From Larix sibirica (lineage: Eukaryota; Streptophyta; Pinopsida; Pinales; Pinaceae), in assembly GCA_004151065.3 (NCBI GenBank), contig NWUY0303920458.1, positions 1-12,590 on the forward strand: 12,590 bases of DNA, in the 5' to 3' direction. A model generated the notes under the pieces. It saw nothing but the letters and a program-made list of their open reading frames with translations. It was not told the DNA's origin and made no database searches. The translations under genes and the position numbers were made by a program. This document shows, in pieces, positions 8,508 through 12,590 of the stretch. Within the stretch, counting starts at the first letter, position 1; each line of letters opens with the position of its first letter.

Positions 8508-8831
8508 TTTTTTTCAGAACCTAACATTCCTTGAAAATACGTTTTCGCTAATCTACAATGAAAATGATACAACAAAAAATCCATATAATTCAACTACAAT
8601 CAAAATAAAATAATTAAATAAAAGTAAAAGTAAACGGTATTCTACAATTTGAATATAATCAATGTAATAGAAAAACATAAATGAACATAAACAAATATAA
8701 AAATTATAAGTTGACAACTCTCTAAGTTAATGTGTTGTTCGATATTGTTCTATAAATTTGACAAAACAATTTTGTAACATTTTAACATTGAATTGAATAA
8801 TTTTATACAAGTAATATCAGTAATTAATAAC
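8508..8831. other. AT-rich spacer between the two gene copies
   Basis: On the minus strand this is the region upstream of the DUF8039-like frame. A short peptide-like reading (AKTYFQGMLGSEKNWT) occurs at about 8508-8550 in another frame. It might be the continuation of that gene across a frameshift in the run of seven A. No other feature is seen. Confidence 0.3.
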
Positions 8832-9986
8832 TCAAGATTGAAGAGATGCAATATAAAAAAACAAGTGACAACAAACATTGTATTCAAGAATTGTACTTTT
8901 TAATAAATATTTAAGAAAACAACACTCCATTAAGTCTAATTCATCAGCATCACTCCCACTCTCAACGTTATACCCTATATCTTCTTATTATTGTTCCTTA
9001 ATTGTTGCAAGGTCCTTCTTATAAATTTTTATTTTCTTTCCTGTCCATCCTACCCTTGGTTACCATTCCCATATGATGCTATTAACATTAATGAACATAT
9101 TTCCCTTCAAACCAACAACCCATTGTCATTTTTTATTTAAACAATTTCTATATAACTCTTTAACATCCTTTGATGTTCTAGTTGGCTTCCACCATTGAAC
9201 CTCTACTTTGTAAGACTCAATAGTAGCATCTGGATCTCAGTAAATGCTCCCCATTTCCCTACCCAACCATATCAAAAAATATTCCTCTAGTGATTGTACT
9301 AAAATAATTTGTCCATCTACAACATCATCCTTTGGATACAATGCATCTCTAGGCTTCTTACATAGAGGTCTAGCATAGAAATCATCAATAGTGGGGATAT
9401 TTTCCCTCAAATATGCTTCCACAAATTCATGTGAAGACTTTATAGGAGCATTGCATTTTATTTCCTCCACTGTGGATGTCCATAAATTAGTGGTTGAGTG
9501 TTGAATGCTTTGAAAGAGAGTGTCCAAAGCTTTACATATAATATTCCAATACATTATCTTTGGATTCCAATATTGTTCCCATCCTTTATCAATCCCTTCA
9601 TTCTAGAATAAAATATATGTTTCTAATCCCTTTTTAATTTCATCCATATCAAAAGGTCTCATTGCATGTAGATTTAACAATTGAGGTTACCCCATTGGTA
9701 AGTATGGGATACCATCAAGAAAATAACGCCAAATATTAATAGGAAGTGACCATATGTCATCTCGCAGTGAGGATTTATATAGCATAACTGGTATGTTATC
9801 AATGAGATAGAATCTAAATAAATGACATCCTTTGATGCCAACAATCTTGGATTTATCACCTAGAAGGTATAGTTACACAATTCTCCTCAAGTAAAAAAAA
9901 TCATCCACTAAATATAGGACATAAGAATTGTGATTCTTGCATATCCTATAAGTGTCCATCATCTTTGGTAGCAAAAATATGTCTTT
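8832..9986 (-). pseudogene. Large decayed gene, one reading frame of 385 codons with eight internal stops
   Basis: Minus-strand frame 2 reads as protein from 9986 to the final TGA at 8832-8834. Internal stops lie at 9875, 9689, 9605, 9239, 9128, 9062, 8990 and 8987 (first base of each). No frame change is needed anywhere. Legible blocks in order are KDIFLLPKMMDTYRICKNHN, LVDDFFYLRRIV, GIKGCHLFRFYLIDNIPVML, SSLRDDIWSLPINIWRYFLD, KGWEQYWNPKIMYWNIICKA, SSHEFVEAYLRENIPTIDDF, CKKPRDALYPKDDVVDGQII, SLEEYFLIWLGREMGSIY, YKVEVQWWKPTRTSKDV, GNMFINVNSIIWEW and an acidic tail. The stops are TAA, TAG or TGA, and several sit where Gln, Arg or Trp would be read after one transition. I do not recognise the family. 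The context suggests a transposon-linked or repeat-linked plant gene. The N-terminus is cut off where retroelement sequence begins. Confidence 0.6.
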
Positions 9987-9996
9987 TCACATTAAT

Positions 9997-10408
9997 TTAG
10001 TTGATGCCACAAACTGCACAGGATTGATTGGTGTGCAGTGATTTGTTGTGTTCCTGCGGGGGGGTTGACAATTGAATGAATGGAATGTTCTCGTTATCAT
10101 CTAATGCATCCATATGGGAACGAAGGTAGGGTAGGTGCAGACAGTTATGGGTCGCATGACCTAATGTATCACATAAAGCACATTTTGTAGGTGTGTGTGC
10201 TTGAGGAGGGGAGTTCATGACTTTGTTCGTAGTTGTCAAGGTGTCAGTTTTCGTGGCTTTACCCCAAGATATTTTGGAAGACTGGGGAGTGGGGTTGTGA
10301 GAAGTTGTTTTCCGACACACCATGGGGTGGGTGATTGGCTATGTTTATTGGTTTAACTAGTTGAAGAACTACCTGGGGGGTTGGTGCAGGATTAGGTGCA
10401 GGTAGGTA
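9997..10408 (-). pseudogene. CCHC zinc-knuckle segment downstream of the protease
   Basis: An open frame (9997-10323) encodes a basic Thr/Pro-rich lead and then CALCDTLGHATHNC at 10141-10182. This is a complete C-x2-C-x4-H-x4-C zinc knuckle, followed by LHLPYLRSHMDAL. A second knuckle begins with CAVC at 10009-10020 and ends after CGIN at a stop, where the AT-rich sequence starts. Such knuckles bind the element's RNA in Gag. The frame differs by one from the protease linker upstream (readable to about 10330 as YLPAPNPAPTPQVVLQLV), so either a frameshift or a junction of two elements lies between 10323 and 10408. The position after the protease is unexpected. Confidence 0.7.
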
Positions 10409-10789
10409 CTAGATAGGGAGCCCTAGTGTTAATTCCAAAAGGTTCAACGTTTCCATGAATGAAACGATTACGAATCCTAATGGGGGAAACAAGAAAGGGA
10501 TTGTGTGGATTGGGGTGTCTCCCACGTGACTAGGTACTGATGGAGGTTGAGGTTGAGATAGCCATTGGGGTTTCGGTGGAGCTACCGGTTGAGCTGCAGG
10601 ATGTGTTGCGGGAGCTAGTTGGCCATATGAAATAGTGCAAAAATTTGATACCTCAATAGCCGACGGGGGTGTGGGTAAGGAGACAAAGGTGGAATTCATT
10701 GGGGCCTCGGAGTAGATACCAGGCCCTATGGTGGAAATCAAAGAACTAGGCACGCCAAGTATAGGTTTGTCGATCATGGCGAGGACATT
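10409..10789 (-). pseudogene. Proline-rich linker after the protease
   Basis: This is in the same frame as the protease C-terminus, separated from it by a TAA at 10790-10792. The reading across the stop is ...DPNDPVTP, stop, NVLAMIDKPILGVPSSLIS and then GPGIYSEAP, which looks continuous. After it come Pro/Ser/Gln-rich stretches (PVAPPKPQWLSQPQPPSVP) and a TAG at 10409-10411. Plant Ty3/gypsy polyproteins of this type commonly have a variable Pro-rich spacer between protease and reverse transcriptase. No catalytic motif is visible. Confidence 0.6.
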
Positions 10790-11172
10790 TTATGGCGTCA
10801 CGGGATCGTTCGGGTCATAATAATTGAGTCGGTCGAGTTTAATGATATGTCCCTCATGGGGGAACATCATAAGACGAAATACGGATGAGGCTACGAACTT
10901 CATCACATACATGTAGTTGCGTCCTAAAAGGAGGTTATAGTCGAGCTGGGCGTTTACGACTTTTATGTCGATCAACATGGTTTTTCCAGCTAGTTCGACG
11001 GGGACGTTGGTAATCAGGCCTTGTAGTTGGGCTATGCGGCCTCATAAGCTCAAAAGGCCATCGTTGATGTTTGCAAAGGATGGGATCCTATTTTTCTCTA
11101 TATGAATGTGGACATGACGCATGTAGAGGCACCCTCATCAACTATGCATCGGTGTATAACCAGTTTTCAGAT
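10790..11172 (-). pseudogene. Retroviral-type aspartic protease (retropepsin), broken
   Basis: The active site is HRCIVDEGASTCVMS, with the catalytic Asp in VDEGAS at 11137-11142. It fits the D-[STE]-G-A-S pattern of plant Ty3/gypsy proteases. About 50 residues on, the flap and C-terminal part read NVPVELAGKTMLIDIKVVN, then LDYNLLLGRNYMYVMKFVAS, with the hallmark hydrophobic-Leu-Gly-Arg strand. Breaks are a TGA at 11167-11169 just before the domain, a TAG at 11098-11100, a frame change near 11095, and a TGA at 11042-11044. The enzyme would have cut the element's polyprotein. It cannot be made from this copy. Confidence 0.8.
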
Positions 11173-11657
11173 CATCATTGAGATATGAAATGCAATGGAT
11201 GAAGGCATGCAGGGTTCTAACTGATCTAAATCGAATGCCATCAGTCTTGAGTCTAAAGGATCAATCGCACCTAACATGGATAGCAATGCTTTTCGTTGTC
11301 CTAGGCATTTTTTTAGAACTTCCAAGGATGACATGGCAGTAGGGGACTGGGCCAAGTCATCCACAATGTTATAATTAGGGGAGACGCAACCATTGGGGTT
11401 ATTAGTAATGTGACGCAGAGGGAATTTGGGGGATTTAGGAGTGCCCTCGTTCGATGGTGGTGGTAGGTAAAATGACTGGTCAATGGGGGTTGACGTGGTC
11501 GCCTTATCTGCAAGCATTGTTTCTGTAGCCAATCCATATTGGTTATGACAATTCTGGATATTGGCATCAGCTGATAACATGATTAGAAGGTGGTGGACTC
11601 CTGACTCAGAGACCTGACTTGTGGATGCGCCATAGGTGGCGGGTGGTTTTGTGGTCA

Positions 11658-11740
11658 GGACCCCTTGCGTGGGTAAAGGGTTTTTCAAGTTCATAGGTTG
11701 CGCTGTAATGACCCCTTGCGTGGGTAAGGGGTTTTGTAAC
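11658..11740. repeat. 51-base in-frame repeat in the gag-protease linker
   Basis: CCCCTTGCGTGGGTAA begins at 11661 and again at 11712. On the minus strand both encode NPLPTQGV, 17 codons apart, so the duplication kept the reading frame and may predate decay. Confidence 0.8.
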
Positions 11741-11850
11741 ACCATAGGAGGTTTTTTTGTTTAGGGTGGTTGAGGTTGCACCTAAGGAGCGGCAGTAGTG
11801 TTGTGGTGGTTAGCTGTGTCCCAAAGATGGCGGGCTACTGCTAAGTGAGG

Positions 11851-11892
11851 GAAATGGTGAGTGTAGTGTCCATAAACATTAAAAAAGTAACA
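11851..11892 (-). other. CCHC zinc knuckle with two cysteines replaced by Phe
   Basis: The spacing C-x2-[C]-x4-H-x4-[C] is kept, but the second and third Cys positions are TTT and TTC. Only the first Cys and the His remain, so zinc could not be held. Confidence 0.7.
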
Positions 11893-11964
11893 TGGATGAT
11901 TGGTTCGCAATTGTGGGTTCTTTCCTTGTCGGGGAAGTTGATTGGGGTCTTGGTTTGGGGGATT

Positions 11965-12590
11965 CGACCCATTATTAATCGGGGGTTAGGGGGAGGTCCG
12001 CCCCTCCCTTGGCATTGATTATTTCTGTGATTCTATTCATGTCTTTTTTCTTCTTGGCCTTGTTGGTTATTGTGGGCGGGATGGTTTGGTTGTTGGTTCT
12101 GCTGAGCATAAACCTATCGTTGAGGTGCAGGAGGAGCCTGAGGTTGAGAAAGTGCATGGGATACATGCGGTGGATAATAGGTAGGGGGATCTTGAGTCTG
12201 GGGGGGAGCAGGAGTGTGAGGCAGGTGGTAGTAATCCGGTGGGTCCGTGGGAGGGGGGTATACTTGCTGGTTACGACCATATCTAGGTGTCGTGTATATC
12301 GACCCATGTGTTTGAGTATTGTGGGATGGTGGCACATATGAAGCTATTTCTCTAGAATGAGTTGTTTTACATGAAAATTCGGTACCGCAGCTCATAGCGG
12401 TTTTCGCGAGTGTTGGAGTTATATGCATGGGTGGTCGGTTAGTGGACACGATGTGGTCGATGATGCCGTATGAACCATGGGATTCCCTCTACATGTCCTT
12501 ACGATAATTATCGTTATGTAGGGCATAAGGTAATATGGTGTATAGGTATCCCGATTGGGCATAGATGAGGTCAAACTGTTGGGCTTTAAG
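11965..12590 (-). pseudogene. Gag C-terminal region (partial, enters from the right edge)
   Basis: Minus-strand frame 2 is readable from the edge: KAQQFDLIYAQSGYLYTILP, then DNYRKDM, a TAG at 12489-12491, HGSYGIIDHIVSTNRPPMHI, and a long Pro/Tyr/Gln-rich tract (VYPPPTDPPDYYHLP, PAPPQTQDPP) to a TAG at 12114-12116. The EFDLIYAQSG-like motif is common at the end of the gag core in plant Ty3/gypsy elements. Reading continues in the same frame as Gln/Asn-rich sequence (VYAQQNQQPNHPAHNNQQ) to a TAG at 12033-12035. It then shifts to the frame of the knuckle around 11960-12000. Plus-strand frames here are antisense shadows. Confidence 0.75.

Larger units (their letters stand above)
11170..11964 (-). 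pseudogene. Gag knuckle and gag-protease linker
   Basis: Frame 0 on the minus strand carries a degraded knuckle (11851-11892) reading CYFFNVYGHYTHHF, then HLAVARHLWDTA. Two in-frame stops follow (11784 and 11763), and then an open frame from 11745 to 11170. Near its end, SLEVLKKCLGQRKALLSML then GAIDPLDS, MAFDLDQLEP and SSIAFHISMMI match a conserved block that in this class of plant elements directly precedes the protease active site. Between them is low-complexity linker with a 51-base in-frame repeat. Confidence 0.7.
9997..12590 (-). mobile_element. Decayed Ty3/gypsy-type retroelement fragment (gag and protease region)
   Basis: The whole region is C/A-rich on the minus strand and encodes Pro-, Thr-, Gln- and Asn-rich sequence, in contrast to the AT-rich DNA to its left. 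In transcription order it shows the gag C-terminus, a damaged CCHC knuckle, a pre-protease linker, an aspartic protease, a Pro-rich linker and an intact CCHC knuckle. At least ten in-frame stops and three frame changes show that it is dead. No reverse transcriptase, RNase H, integrase, primer-binding site or LTR is in the window. The element continues past the right edge and is truncated on the left at about 9997-10003. Confidence 0.85.

Noticed and set aside
11313-11567. Second minus-strand frame within the gag-protease linker
   Set aside because: It overlaps the frame that carries the conserved pre-protease block and has no motif of its own.
12009-12341. Plus-strand hydrophobic frame resembling a membrane protein
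   Set aside because: It is the complement of the Pro/Tyr/Gln-rich gag linker. Runs of Val, Leu and Gly arise from the G/T-rich strand.
9997-12590. Complete LTR retrotransposon
   Set aside because: No LTR, primer-binding site, polypurine tract, reverse transcriptase or integrase motif could be found. Only the gag and protease portion is present.

Overview
The window looks like nuclear DNA from a large, repeat-rich plant genome. It is strongly AT-rich and gene-sparse, and holds decayed transposable elements, diverged local tandem duplications and a Ty3/gypsy-type retroelement remnant. A gymnosperm would fit this texture, but nothing in the sequence fixes the lineage. No bacterial operon, rRNA, tRNA or CRISPR structure is seen.

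Layout, left to right. Positions 2-139 (+) are a 45-codon open stretch that may be the last exon of a gene entering from the left, followed by AT-rich sequence with two AATAAA hexamers. Positions 957-1104 (-) could be a small exon. Positions 1261-1920 (-) are the best candidate for an intact gene: an intronless reading frame of 219 residues in a local GC-richer island, with a good start context and an Ala-Asp repeat. From about 2180 to 6600 the sequence is AT-rich and mostly non-coding, but carries many tandem duplications with units of 21, 49, 71, 81, 95, 126 and 203 bases. One pair carries a hairpin in each copy.

Positions 6640-9986 form one related block, read on the minus strand. It has a three-member array of diverged 3'-flank-like repeats (6640-7730), a short paralogous gene tail (about 7690-7900), an open reading frame with two DUF8039-like modules (8004-8507), and a 385-codon decayed gene (8832-9986). 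The decayed gene keeps one reading frame despite eight internal stops. The two tails are clearly paralogous, and the short copy keeps sense codons where the long copy has two stops. I do not recognise this family. It is the most interesting content of the window.

From about 9997 to the right edge (-) lies a decayed Ty3/gypsy-type gag-protease polyprotein. In order of transcription it has a gag C-terminus, a Pro/Gln-rich linker, a damaged CCHC knuckle, a pre-protease linker, an aspartic protease with a VDEGAS active site, a Pro-rich linker, and then an intact CCHC knuckle placed after the protease. No reverse transcriptase, integrase or LTR is present. The element stops abruptly at the start of a further knuckle, and the AT-rich decayed gene begins there on the same strand.
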